Origin: Hyphomicrobiaceae bacterium
Lineage (GTDB): Bacteria; Pseudomonadota; Alphaproteobacteria; Rhizobiales; Hyphomicrobiaceae
Reading direction: 5' to 3'
Length of the DNA stretch: 64,000 nt
NCBI GenBank assembly: GCA_022842785.1
Contig: JALHOW010000001.1
Coordinates: 496,001-560,000 of the forward strand
Shown: positions 1 to 9,194 of the stretch, piece by piece
How positions within the stretch are numbered: position 1 is the first letter of the stretch
How the letters are laid out: the number at the start of each line of letters is the position of its first letter
Notes under the pieces: generated by a model
The model's database searches: none
Seen by the model: only the letters and a program-made list of their open reading frames with translations
What the model was told of the DNA's origin: nothing
Made by a program: the position numbers and the translations under genes

Positions 1-474
1 GAAAGCTCTCACCCAGTCGAGACCGAAGGGCAGAAACACGCCGGCCACCATGCCCATGACGATGGGCATGGGTACGGCATCCATCACGCGACGCACGACG
101 CCCGTCAGGCCGAGCACCAGCATGAGCAGACCGGTGATCAGGAAGGCGCCGACGACCTCATTGAAACTGGCGTGCGCGAGCGCAGGGCCGACCAGTACGG
201 TGCCTGGAATGGTCCAGAAGAAAACGAGCGGCTGGCGATAGGCGGCGCAGAAGGCAATCGAGAGAAAGCCATTGATGAAGAATGCGCCAAAGAGCCAGGA
301 TGCGGCCTGGGCCTCGCTCAGGCCTGCGCGCGCGGTGACGGCGAGAATGACCGCCACCGGCCCCGATATCGAAAAGGCGAAGGCCACGAGGGCATTGACC
401 GCATTCTCGGCCGAAAGATCGCGCGCGAAGTCGGCGGGGCCCGCAATCGGACGGGTGATCGGCTCGAGTGACAT
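1..474 (-). CDS. BenE family benzoate/H+ symporter-like permease, truncated by window start
   Basis: Reverse complement reads MSLEPITRPIAGPADFARDLSAENAVNALVAFAFSISGPVAVILAVTARAGLSEAQAASWLFGAFFINGFLSIAF..., hydrophobic and BenE-like; open to the window edge. Confidence 0.75.
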   Translation of the reverse strand, partial: MSLEPITRPIAGPADFARDLSAENAVNALVAFAFSISGPVAVILAVTARAGLSEAQAASWLFGAFFINGFLSIAFCAAYRQPLVFFWTIPGTVLVGPALAHASFNEVVGAFLITGLLMLVLGLTGVVRRVMDAVPMPIVMGMVAGVFLPFGLDWVRAF

Positions 475-668
475 GAATTTCCTCGGGGCGTCCTGCCGGT
501 TGTCCTGGTCAGAGCCGGCATTTCTTATGGGACCGCTCGGCAATGCTGGCATGCAAGTGGCTGATTTCCGCTTGATCCAACCGCCGCGTGGCTTCAGTTT
601 CCTCCGTCGGGAAACGCACAAACTGCAATCCAAGCGCGAAACGCTGTCCACGAGGGAAGGGCCCGCCC

Positions 669-1865
669 ATGAATGCCGCACGTCCCGGCTCGGTTCACAA
701 CTATGACGAACTGCGGCGCCTGGCCAAGCGTCGTCTGCCGAAGATCGCCTATGATTTCATCGAGGGCGGCGCCGACGGCGAGGAAGGGCTGGACCGGAAT
801 TTCGAGGGCTTCGCGCGCTACAGTCTCGTGCCGCGCTATCTCGTCGACGTTACGAAGCGCGATCTTTCGACCGAGCTCTTCGGCCGTCGCTATTCGAGCC
901 CCGTCGGCATCGCACCGACCGGCATTGCCGCGCTCTTCCGTCCGGGCGCGGACATGATGCTCGCGCGCGCCGCACGTGATGCGAACGTGCCCTTCATCAT
1001 GTCGGGAACGGGCACCGGCTCGATCGAGGACCTTGGTCGCGAGGCGCCCGACCACGGCTGGTATCAGCTCTATGCCGCCAAGGACAAAACCATCTCCGAG
1101 GACATGATCCGTCGCTCGAAGGATGCCGGCCTCAAGACGCTCGTCTTCACGGTCGATGTGCCCGTGCATTCGAACCGCTTGCGCAACAAGCGCAATGGCA
1201 TGTCGCGACCGCTGAACATGCCGCTGAAGACGAAGCTCGAAGCGCTCATGCATCCCGGCTGGATGTTCGACTACTACCGCAATGGCGGCCAGCCCATGTT
1301 TCCGAACTGGGCACCCTATGCGGGCCCCGGCGCGCAGAACGATGCCGACAAGGTCGCAGCCTTCGTCTCCTCGCAGACGACGCCACCCATGACCTGGGAC
1401 GACGTGAAGCGCTTTCGTGATCTCTGGCCGGGCAATTTCGTGCTCAAGGGCATCATGCATCCGCGCGACGCGGAGATTGCGCGCGACGCCGGCGTTGACG
1501 GCATCATGGTGTCGAACCACGGCGCGCGGCAGCTCAATTCCGCGCCCTCGCCCATCGAGGTGTTCCCCGCGATCCGCGACGCCGTCGGCGACAAGATGAC
1601 GTTGATGTTGGACAGCGGCGTACGCGGAGGTTCGGATGCCGTGACGGCGCTCTGCCTCGGCGCGAAGTACGTCTTCGTCGGCCGTATGACGCTCTACGCG
1701 GTTGCCGCCGGTGGCGAGAGGCTCGCGTCACGCGCGCTCGACATCATGCGCAATGAGGTCGATCTCACCATGGGCCAGATGGGGGCGCCGAACATCGCGG
1801 CCCTCGGGCCCGATTTTCTCATGTGGGACGATCCGGAAGACTTGAAGCGCAATCGCCGGCCCTGA
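669..1865 (+). CDS. FMN-dependent alpha-hydroxy-acid oxidase/dehydrogenase (L-lactate dehydrogenase family)
   Basis: MNAARPGSVHNYDELRRLAKRRLPKIAYDFIEGGADGEEGLDRN..., MVSNHGARQLNSAPSPIE, DSGVRGGSDAVTALCLGAKYVFVGR motifs. Confidence 0.9.
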   Translation: MNAARPGSVHNYDELRRLAKRRLPKIAYDFIEGGADGEEGLDRNFEGFARYSLVPRYLVDVTKRDLSTELFGRRYSSPVGIAPTGIAALFRPGADMMLARAARDANVPFIMSGTGTGSIEDLGREAPDHGWYQLYAAKDKTISEDMIRRSKDAGLKTLVFTVDVPVHSNRLRNKRNGMSRPLNMPLKTKLEALMHPGWMFDYYRNGGQPMFPNWAPYAGPGAQNDADKVAAFVSSQTTPPMTWDDVKRFRDLWPGNFVLKGIMHPRDAEIARDAGVDGIMVSNHGARQLNSAPSPIEVFPAIRDAVGDKMTLMLDSGVRGGSDAVTALCLGAKYVFVGRMTLYAVAAGGERLASRALDIMRNEVDLTMGQMGAPNIAALGPDFLMWDDPEDLKRNRRP

Positions 1866-1872
1866 GCGCTTC

Positions 1873-2568
1873 TCAAGCGCCGTCGACTTTGTACTTCTTG
1901 AACTCGGCGACGAGGGCCTGCAAGGCGTTCGCGATATCGAGCCCCGTCTCGACGAGCGTCTTGAGGCTCGCGCGTTCCTGCACGAGTTTGTTGAGCCGGT
2001 CCTGCTGCTCGCCGAAGCCGAAGTACACGGGTTCGGGCGCAACGATCTCGCCATCCTCGACGGCACACATCACGTCGAAGGCATTCTGCGAGGCAAGCAC
2101 CAGCATCGACGCAACGTCGTTCATGAGCTGGTGATAGATGCGCGCGAGGTCTGGGGCGATGCGCGGCCCGTGCACGCCGAACTTCAACGGCGACGCTGCC
2201 GCCGCACCTTCTCCCGCAAAGAGGCGCGGATTGCGGTTCAGGCGCTTGAAGACCTCCTGAAGGCCGAGACAGCACGACTCGAGATCCCGCAGCACGAACC
2301 CAACTTTCCGCCGACCGCGTGTGCTTTCGGGCGCGCGCTCCTGTCCGACCCAGTTCACGGCGGCAATGGAGGCGATTGCGGCCAGTGCCGAGAGCGCGGG
2401 AAGCACGACCGCAAGCGGATCGGGTGCGATGCGCGTGTCGGCCTCGCTGTCGCCATCCCTGGGCTTTGCGGTCGGCGATGGTCGTGGCGGTCTTCCCAAG
2501 ACAGGTTCCTCGTGCGGCGGCCTGAGATCAGGCCTGCAAGCGTGTAGTGCAGGAATGCGGCAAAGCAC
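1873..2568 (-). CDS. hypothetical protein with one predicted TM segment; start uncertain
   Basis: Long ORF with hydrophobic segment LAVVLPALSALAAIASIAAVNWVG; no family recognised. Confidence 0.45.
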   Translation of the reverse strand: MLCRIPALHACRPDLRPPHEEPVLGRPPRPSPTAKPRDGDSEADTRIAPDPLAVVLPALSALAAIASIAAVNWVGQERAPESTRGRRKVGFVLRDLESCCLGLQEVFKRLNRNPRLFAGEGAAAASPLKFGVHGPRIAPDLARIYHQLMNDVASMLVLASQNAFDVMCAVEDGEIVAPEPVYFGFGEQQDRLNKLVQERASLKTLVETGLDIANALQALVAEFKKYKVDGA

Positions 2569-2670
2569 AGTGCGGCGCGCAGATGCAACGCGGGGCAGCT
2601 TTGCGCGGCATCAAGGCGAAACAACCACCGTGCGGGCAGAGCTTGGCCGTCAAGGCAAGGAGCCCGCACC

Positions 2671-3243
2671 ATGGCGCGAATCGTGATCATTGTCGGCCAT
2701 TCCCGCTGGGGCACCTACTGCGGAGCGCTGGCGGAGGCTTACATGCGGGGCGCCGAGAGCGCCGGGCATGAGGTCTTGTTATTCAATACGGCAACCCTGG
2801 CCTTCGATCCGGTGCTGCGGGGCGCCTATCACACGCTGCAGCCGCTGGAACCCGACCTTGCGGCCGCGCACGCTGCCATCCACGCCGCAGACCACCTGGT
2901 TTTGATCTTTCCGCTATGGCTCGGCACGCTGCCCGCGATTCTCAAGGGCTTCCTCGAGCGCGTCATCCAGCCGGACATTTTCGAGCCGGGCCAGACGGGC
3001 AAGTTCGTAACGCCGTGGAAAGGCAAGTCGGCGCGCGTCGTCATCACCATGGGCATGCCGGCATTCGTCTATCGCTGGTACTTCGGCGCGCATGCGCTCA
3101 AGATGCTCAAGCGCAATATTCTCGGCTTCCTCGGTGTGGCGCCCATCCGCAGCACGCTCCTCGGCTCAATCACGACGGTGAAGCCGGAGCGCCGGACGCG
3201 CTGGCTCGCGGACATGGAAGCGCTCGGCCGCGCGGGTCAATAG
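2671..3243 (+). CDS. NAD(P)H dehydrogenase (quinone)/flavodoxin-fold oxidoreductase
   Basis: MARIVIIVGHSRWGTYCGALAEAYMRGAESAGHEV..., HLVLIFPLWLGTLPAILKGFLERV motif. Confidence 0.85.
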   Translation: MARIVIIVGHSRWGTYCGALAEAYMRGAESAGHEVLLFNTATLAFDPVLRGAYHTLQPLEPDLAAAHAAIHAADHLVLIFPLWLGTLPAILKGFLERVIQPDIFEPGQTGKFVTPWKGKSARVVITMGMPAFVYRWYFGAHALKMLKRNILGFLGVAPIRSTLLGSITTVKPERRTRWLADMEALGRAGQ

Positions 3244-3246
3244 CGG

Positions 3247-4572
3247 CTACTCGCAGAAGCTCTTGTAGCGACGCTTGGCCATGTCGAGGTGGAAGTGGTC
3301 GCGATGCGCCTCGTTGGCCTCGGGGCCGAGCACGGTGCCGAACGTGCCGCATGCGGCTTCGTGGATTTCGCGCAGGAACTGCCCCTTGGGACCAGGGTTC
3401 TTCGCCGCTGCGGCCAGTGATCCCGATACCGACCGCAAGCCTGCGGGCGTCTTTTGCGCGACGAGAGCAGCCTCTTTCGCGGCTTCCCTGGCTTCCTCGC
3501 GGGCCTGTTTCCACTCGGCGCGCTTGAGGCGCCGTTGCTCGCGCGGTGAGAGTTTTTCGGAGGCCTCCTGCGCTGCATCTTCCTTCGCGTCGTTCTTCGG
3601 GGCTGATTGGGGATCAGACTTCGCTGCGGTCTTGGTGTCGGCTTTGGGCTCTGCCTTGGGCTCGGATTTTCCCTCGCTCTTGGTGTCGCCCTTGGTCTTG
3701 CCAGCGGCCTTGTCGGCAGCAGCCTTCGCAGCGGCTTCCTTGGCGGCCTTGGCGGCCGCTTCTGCGGCAGCGGCCGCGGCTCGGCGCGCAGCTTCTGCAG
3801 CTTTCTCGGCGGCAATCTGGGCAACGATGTCGCGCGCGGTCGGCCCCCAGTCGCGTTTGAGATCGGCGACCTGGCCGTCCTCGGTGATGAAGTCGCGGAT
3901 GTCGAGCGCATTGGCGAGCGCGTGCTCGCTCAAGCGCGTCGATGTGCGCGCGTAGGCGTTCCTGCAGGAATAGTCGCTGATGTTGCTGATCTTGGTGACA
4001 GGCTTTCCGAGCAATCGCCGCGCGGCCGGCTGAACGTCCTTGTCCATCCACTGGACGAGTGCGACGACAAGGTCGCAAGTCATGGTTGCGGGTGGAGAGA
4101 TGCTGACCTTCACCCCTTTGCCGATGCTGATGAGCTTTACCGGCGCTGCGGAGCCGCATCCGCCGTCCCGCACGGGATCGGCTTCCTCGACTTCGGCTTC
4201 GATGTCCTTGAGGACCGTGGCGCAGCGTGCGCGCTCGGTGTTGGTTTCCTCCTCGGTCCAGCTCTTGAGGATTTCCGGCGTTCCGGGCAGCAGTTTGGGC
4301 CAGCGTCCACCCTTGCCGCGCTCGGGTGCCGCATCGGGGATAACGCGCAGCGGATTGCGTTCGGGAATCTGCAGGGCGGTTTCGCGGACCGGATTCCGCT
4401 CGGGGAGGGGCAACTCGGCTTCGCGCACAGGATTGCGCTCCGGGAGGGGCAGCCCGGTCTCGCGCAGGGGATTGCGCTCGGGCAGCCGCTCGTCGGCTGC
4501 GACGCTGTAGCCGAGAAAGAGCAGGACGATCAGCGCCACGGCCATCCGGCCGCCGGACGTCAGCACGCGCAT
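3247..4572 (-). CDS. extensin-like C-terminal domain protein (LAS-type peptidase-like), with N-terminal PERNP repeats and a low-complexity insert
   Basis: Signal-like N-terminus MRVLTSGGRMAVALIVLLFLGYSVAADE; SRNAYARTSTRLSEHALANALDI and HRDHFHLDMAKRRYKSFCE extensin-like motifs. The ORF is open to 4638. Confidence 0.85.
   Translation of the reverse strand: MRVLTSGGRMAVALIVLLFLGYSVAADERLPERNPLRETGLPLPERNPVREAELPLPERNPVRETALQIPERNPLRVIPDAAPERGKGGRWPKLLPGTPEILKSWTEEETNTERARCATVLKDIEAEVEEADPVRDGGCGSAAPVKLISIGKGVKVSISPPATMTCDLVVALVQWMDKDVQPAARRLLGKPVTKISNISDYSCRNAYARTSTRLSEHALANALDIRDFITEDGQVADLKRDWGPTARDIVAQIAAEKAAEAARRAAAAAAEAAAKAAKEAAAKAAADKAAGKTKGDTKSEGKSEPKAEPKADTKTAAKSDPQSAPKNDAKEDAAQEASEKLSPREQRRLKRAEWKQAREEAREAAKEAALVAQKTPAGLRSVSGSLAAAAKNPGPKGQFLREIHEAACGTFGTVLGPEANEAHRDHFHLDMAKRRYKSFCE
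4336..4485 (-). repeat. four degenerate ~13-aa repeats (LPERNPLRET / LPLPERNPVREAE) in the extensin-like protein
   Basis: LPERNPLRETG-LPLPERNPVREAE-LPLPERNPVRETA-LQIPERNPLRVIP read from the ORF. Confidence 0.85.
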
Positions 4573-4759
4573 TCGGTCGCAGCGCTCCAGTGACATGGCT
4601 CCATAAAACACCTGACGCCAGGGATGGGTTTCCACCACAGCACGAGAATCATTTGTGGTCTGCCCTTACATCATGATGAGCCTATCCGGCCATCCAATGG
4701 CGAAGGAGCTGTCCGTTCGCTAAGGTGCTGGTCCAAGGATGAGGTAGAGGGAAAGCTAA

Positions 4760-5860
4760 ATGAGCGGTTCAGCCGCGGCGGCAGAAGTGTCGGACGGTCT
4801 CAGGTGCGAACGGCAGGGCGCGCTGAGGATCGTGACGCTCGATCGTCCCGACAAGCGCAATGCGCTGACCATTGCGGCACGCGCACGCCTCGCGGCCGAA
4901 CTGCCGACATATGCGCGCGATCCCATAACCTATGCGGTCGTCATCCGCTCGGCCGTGGACGGGGTGTTCTGCGCCGGCGGTGATGTCATCGAGATGGCTG
5001 CACTCGCGGACAAGGATATGGAGGCCGCCGAGAAGGCGCTCGGCGACGAGATCATGCTCGTCTGGCTCGCGGAGTGCTTCACCAAGCCGACTGTGTCGCT
5101 GATCGATGGTCCGGTCATGGGCGGCGGCAACGGCATCAGCCGCTATGGCACGCACCGCATTGCCGGCGAGCGCTATCGATTCGCCATGCCCGAGACGGGG
5201 CTCGGCTTCATTCCCAACAACGGCCTTGCCCATACCTTCGCACGCCTGCCGAAGGACATCGGCATGTATCTCGCGCTGACGGGTGAAGCACTCGGCCCGG
5301 CGGATGCGTATCGCCTCGGCCTCGTCACGCACTGCATTCCGGCTAGGGAATACGACGCGATCACGGCAGCGCTGGCCGACGCCGATCCCGTCGATGAACT
5401 CGTCGACGCGCGCCATCAGGATCCGGGGTCAGCGCCGATCCTGGAGCGAGGTGAGATCATCACGCGCACGTTCAACGCCAGCACGGTCGCGGAGATCATC
5501 GCCCGCCTCGAGCGCGAGCGCGGCCCCGATGCTGCCTGGGTGGAGGCGACACGCGCGCGCCTCCTCGAGCGCTCGCCGACGGCGCTGGCGGTGACGCACA
5601 GATTTGTCCGCGAGGCGTCGTCGATGCAACTCAATGAAGTGCTCGAGATGGAGCACGCGCTGGTCTGCCGGATGATGGAGCTTCCCGACATTCATGCGGG
5701 CGTGCGCGCTCGGCTTATCGCGCGGGGAGAGCAGCCGCGCTGGCGCCCTTCACGGATCGAGGAAGTGAGTACGGCGATGCTGGATGCCATCTTCACCGGT
5801 CCTGAAGCTCATCACGTGAAGCTGTCGGAGCGACAGAAGATGCAGGATATGCTTGCTTGA
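4760..5860 (+). CDS. enoyl-CoA hydratase/isomerase family (3-hydroxyisobutyryl-CoA hydrolase-like)
   Basis: VVIRSAVDGVFCAGGDVIEMAALA, GPVMGGGNGISRYGTHRIAGERYRFAMPETGLGFIPN, C-terminal HIBYL-CoA hydrolase-like region. Confidence 0.85.
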   Translation: MSGSAAAAEVSDGLRCERQGALRIVTLDRPDKRNALTIAARARLAAELPTYARDPITYAVVIRSAVDGVFCAGGDVIEMAALADKDMEAAEKALGDEIMLVWLAECFTKPTVSLIDGPVMGGGNGISRYGTHRIAGERYRFAMPETGLGFIPNNGLAHTFARLPKDIGMYLALTGEALGPADAYRLGLVTHCIPAREYDAITAALADADPVDELVDARHQDPGSAPILERGEIITRTFNASTVAEIIARLERERGPDAAWVEATRARLLERSPTALAVTHRFVREASSMQLNEVLEMEHALVCRMMELPDIHAGVRARLIARGEQPRWRPSRIEEVSTAMLDAIFTGPEAHHVKLSERQKMQDMLA

Positions 5861-5910
5861 TCCGCAAGCATCTACGGGTATCGTCTTGTATTCGCGTGTA
5901 TCAAAAAGAG

Positions 5911-5926
5911 AAACAATCAATTGTTT
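5911..5926. promoter_or_regulatory. AT-rich perfect palindrome AAACAAT-CA-ATTGTTT upstream of the MarR-family gene (candidate operator)
   Basis: Direct read; 7-bp arms with 2-bp spacer, about 105 bp before the ATG at 6031. Confidence 0.55.
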
Positions 5927-6030
5927 GTTTAGTATGTCTATTAGCGCAAGATTTAATTTGCTCATGTAGCTTGCCGGTTAATTCGGATCCCTATCGGTTG
6001 GGACGCACCCACTGAGCCGGAGGCTGTGTA

Positions 6031-6540
6031 ATGAGTGCAGTACTGGAGAAAGTCCGTCCGCGGGATGCCGCGCCGGGCGAAGAATTCCGGGGTGAGTACT
6101 TGCAGGCCCTGCGCCTGATAGAGCGACTCCACCGTCTGCTGTTGGACGTGATCAAGGACGAGTTCGACCGCGATGGCGGCGCCGAGCTCAACAGCGTGCA
6201 GGCGCTGCTGCTCTACAACATCGGCGAGAGCGAACTGACGGCGGGCGAGCTCAAGACGCGCGGCTACTATCTCGGCTCGAACGTCTCATACAACCTGAAG
6301 AAGCTCGTCGACATGGGCTATCTTCACTACAAGCGCTCCGAAGTGGATCGCCGCTCGGTGAAGGTGAGCCTGACGCCCAAGGGCATGGAAGCCTGCGACG
6401 TGGTGGACAAGCTCTACCACCGCCAGCTCGGCTCGCTCGAGGTCGTCGGCGAGGTCAACCAGGGCGATGTACAGGGGCTCAATCGCTCCCTGATGCGTCT
6501 CGAGCGCTTCTGGTCTGATCAGATCCGCTACCGGCTCTAG
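6031..6540 (+). CDS. ldtR: MarR-family winged-helix regulator, LdtR-like
   Basis: LIERLHRLLLDVIKDEFDR...LNSVQALLLYNIGESELTAGELKTRGYYLGSNVSYNLKKLVDMGYLHYKRSEVDRRSVKVSLTPKG. Confidence 0.8.
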   Translation: MSAVLEKVRPRDAAPGEEFRGEYLQALRLIERLHRLLLDVIKDEFDRDGGAELNSVQALLLYNIGESELTAGELKTRGYYLGSNVSYNLKKLVDMGYLHYKRSEVDRRSVKVSLTPKGMEACDVVDKLYHRQLGSLEVVGEVNQGDVQGLNRSLMRLERFWSDQIRYRL

Positions 6541-6563
6541 TCGCCGCGGATATTCGGAATTTC

Positions 6564-6602
6564 AGGCGGGGGCCGCTGGCAGCGGCTCCCGCCTTTATTT
6601 TT
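6564..6602 (+). terminator. GC-rich hairpin followed by T-rich tract
   Basis: aGGCGGGgGCCGCTG-gca-GCGGCtCCCGCCtttattttt, directly after the ldtR stop. Confidence 0.75.
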
Positions 6603-6606
6603 GCGC

Positions 6607-7425
6607 TCAGCCGAAGCGGCCGGTGATGTAGTCGCGCGTGCGCTCTTCGCGCGGATTTGTGAAGATCGCTTCCGTCTCGCCTTCCTCGACCAGAACGCCG
6701 AGATGGAAAAAGGCCGTGCGCTGGGAAACGCGCGCCGCCTGCTGCATCGAGTGCGTCACGATGATGATGCAGAAATTCGAGCGCAGCTCGTCGATCAGCT
6801 CCTCGATCCTTGCCGTCGCGATCGGGTCGAGCGCGGAGCATGGCTCGTCCATGAGAATGATGTCGGGGCTCACCGCGATGGCGCGCGCGATGCACAGGCG
6901 CTGCTGCTGGCCGCCCGAGAGGCTGGTGCCTGAGTCGGCCAAGCGATCCTTCACCTCTTTGAACAGGCCGGCCTTCTCGAGGCTCGTCGTGACGATCTCG
7001 TCGAGATCCGTCTTGTTCCTGGCGAGGCCGTGAATGCGCGGGCCGTAGGCGACATTCTCGAAGATCGACTTCGGGAAGGGGTTCGGCTTCTGGAAGACCA
7101 TGCCGACGCGGGCGCGAAGCTGCACGACGTCGAGCGACGGGTCATAGATGTCCTTGCTGTCGATCTCGATCTTGCCCGTTACGCGGCAGATCGGGATCGT
7201 GTCGTTCATGCGGTTGATGCAGCGCAGGAACGTGGACTTGCCGCAGCCGGAAGGTCCGATGAAGGCCATGACCGCCTGATCGGGAATGTCGACCGACACG
7301 TTCTGGATGGCGTGCTTGTCGCCGTAGTGCACGTTCACATTCCGCGCCACGACCTTTGTCGCGGACGCAAGTTGGGGCGGCACGTAGGGCTTTGCTGTGG
7401 GGATGCCTTGGGTGGTCATATCCAT
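6607..7425 (-). CDS. pstB: phosphate ABC transporter ATP-binding protein
   Basis: Walker [41 protein letters not shown]. Confidence 0.97.
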   Translation of the reverse strand: MDMTTQGIPTAKPYVPPQLASATKVVARNVNVHYGDKHAIQNVSVDIPDQAVMAFIGPSGCGKSTFLRCINRMNDTIPICRVTGKIEIDSKDIYDPSLDVVQLRARVGMVFQKPNPFPKSIFENVAYGPRIHGLARNKTDLDEIVTTSLEKAGLFKEVKDRLADSGTSLSGGQQQRLCIARAIAVSPDIILMDEPCSALDPIATARIEELIDELRSNFCIIIVTHSMQQAARVSQRTAFFHLGVLVEEGETEAIFTNPREERTRDYITGRFG

Positions 7426-7454
7426 GATGATGTACTCTCTCAGAGCCGTTTCGG

Positions 7455-9194
7455 CTACCAGCGGCGCTCGAAGCGTTTGCGCAGCCAGATGGCCGTGCCG
7501 TTCATGACGAAAAGGAAGACGAGGAGGACGACGATCGCGCCCGCCGTCTTGGCCTGGAAGGCCAGCTCGGGCAGGTCGGACCAGAGATAGATCTGCACCG
7601 GCAACACGGTTGCGGCGTCCGTAATTCCGCCCGGCACATCCACGATGAAGGCGACCATGCCGATCATGAGCAGCGGCGCCGTCTCACCGAGCGCGTGCGC
7701 CATGCCGATGATCGTGCCGGTCATGATGCCCGGCATGGCGAGCGGCAGCACGTGATGGAAGACGGCTTGCTGATGCGAGGCGCCGACGCCGAGTGCCGCT
7801 TCCTTGATCGAGGGGGGCACGGCCTTCAGTGCGGCCCGCGAGGCGATGATGATCGTCGGCAGCACGAGCAGCGCGAGCACCAGGCCGCCGACGAGCGGCG
7901 CTGATCTCGGCAACCCGAAGAAGTTCAGGAACATGGCAAGGCCGAGTAGCCCGAACACGATCGAGGGCACGGCAGCCAGGTTGTTGATGTTCACCTCGAT
8001 GAGATCGGTAAAGCGGTTCTTCGGGGCGAACTCTTCGAGATAGATCGCGGCCGCGACGCCGATCGGCAAGCAGAGGATGAGCGTCACGATGAGCGTCAGC
8101 GCTGTGCCGACAATGGCCCCGCGGATACCCGCGAGCTCAGGCTCTCGGCTGTCGCCCGATGTGAAGAACCGCCAGTTAAAGCTGCGCTCCACCTGCGCGT
8201 TGGCCTTGAAGCGCTCGAGGAGGGCGACTTCGAGATCGGTGATTTTGCGCGAGCTTTCGGGCGTCGTGTACGTGAGGATGCGCCAGTTGCCAGCCTGTGA
8301 CTCGTTGGTCGACGAGAGCGGCAACAGGACGTCGCCTTCGATGCGATCCGCAGCAAGCTGGCTGATCTTGACGAGGCCGCCGTTGATACCGACGAGCAGC
8401 GAGGGCAGGCGGCTGTCGAGCGTCTCGGCGGCCGTGCGGTCATTGGCGCGCGCGGCGAGTTCGGTGGCTTCCTTGCGTAATTCGGCGGCGCGTTCGGCGG
8501 CATTGGGGGCTGTGCTGCGTGAGGTGCGCTCGGCGTCGGCCAGTAGCGCGTTCGCCCGCTCGGCCATGACGAGCTTCACCGAAACGAGATTTTCGGAGAA
8601 GTCATTGCCGGGCGCTGTAATCGTAATCGATCCGCTCGTATCGCTCGGTGTGGCGACGCCGCGGCTCGGCCGCACGACGATCGGCGTACCGGCACCTTTG
8701 AAATAGAGATCGGCATCATCGGAGAGCAGCAGCGGCGCCTTGATCGTCGTGCCGATCAAGGCCGGATTGGCGACGATACGCTCACGAATGTCGTCGGCGG
8801 CGCCCGTGCTGATAAGGCGGATGAGTGTCCGCTCAGGGCCGCGTCCCTGCACGCCGGGGATCGCCGTCCTGAGAGTATCGCGCATCACCGGCAGATAGTC
8901 GGCGGTACGGATCGCTACCGGATCATTCTTCTGCTCGGGCGCCACGAGGTCGTTCGGAATAGCGACGTCGAGCTGCAGCGAATGCGTCGTGAATGCCGGA
9001 AAGGCCTTCGTACCGACGTCGACCAGCAGCACGGTAAGAAACACCGCCGCCGTGAGGATTGCGAGCAGGCCATAGGCCTTGAAGCGGGCCTCGGCGCGAT
9101 AGCGCCGGCGTATGGCGGCCTGAGCTTCGGGCGATGTGATGTCGACGCGTCGCCGGATGGGCGGTGTTGCCGTACCTGCAGTGAGATCAGTCAT
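7455..9194 (-). CDS. pstA: phosphate ABC transporter permease with enlarged N-terminal periplasmic region
   Basis: C-terminal permease [68 protein letters not shown]; next to pstB and pstC. Confidence 0.95.
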   Translation of the reverse strand: MTDLTAGTATPPIRRRVDITSPEAQAAIRRRYRAEARFKAYGLLAILTAAVFLTVLLVDVGTKAFPAFTTHSLQLDVAIPNDLVAPEQKNDPVAIRTADYLPVMRDTLRTAIPGVQGRGPERTLIRLISTGAADDIRERIVANPALIGTTIKAPLLLSDDADLYFKGAGTPIVVRPSRGVATPSDTSGSITITAPGNDFSENLVSVKLVMAERANALLADAERTSRSTAPNAAERAAELRKEATELAARANDRTAAETLDSRLPSLLVGINGGLVKISQLAADRIEGDVLLPLSSTNESQAGNWRILTYTTPESSRKITDLEVALLERFKANAQVERSFNWRFFTSGDSREPELAGIRGAIVGTALTLIVTLILCLPIGVAAAIYLEEFAPKNRFTDLIEVNINNLAAVPSIVFGLLGLAMFLNFFGLPRSAPLVGGLVLALLVLPTIIIASRAALKAVPPSIKEAALGVGASHQQAVFHHVLPLAMPGIMTGTIIGMAHALGETAPLLMIGMVAFIVDVPGGITDAATVLPVQIYLWSDLPELAFQAKTAGAIVVLLVFLFVMNGTAIWLRKRFERRW

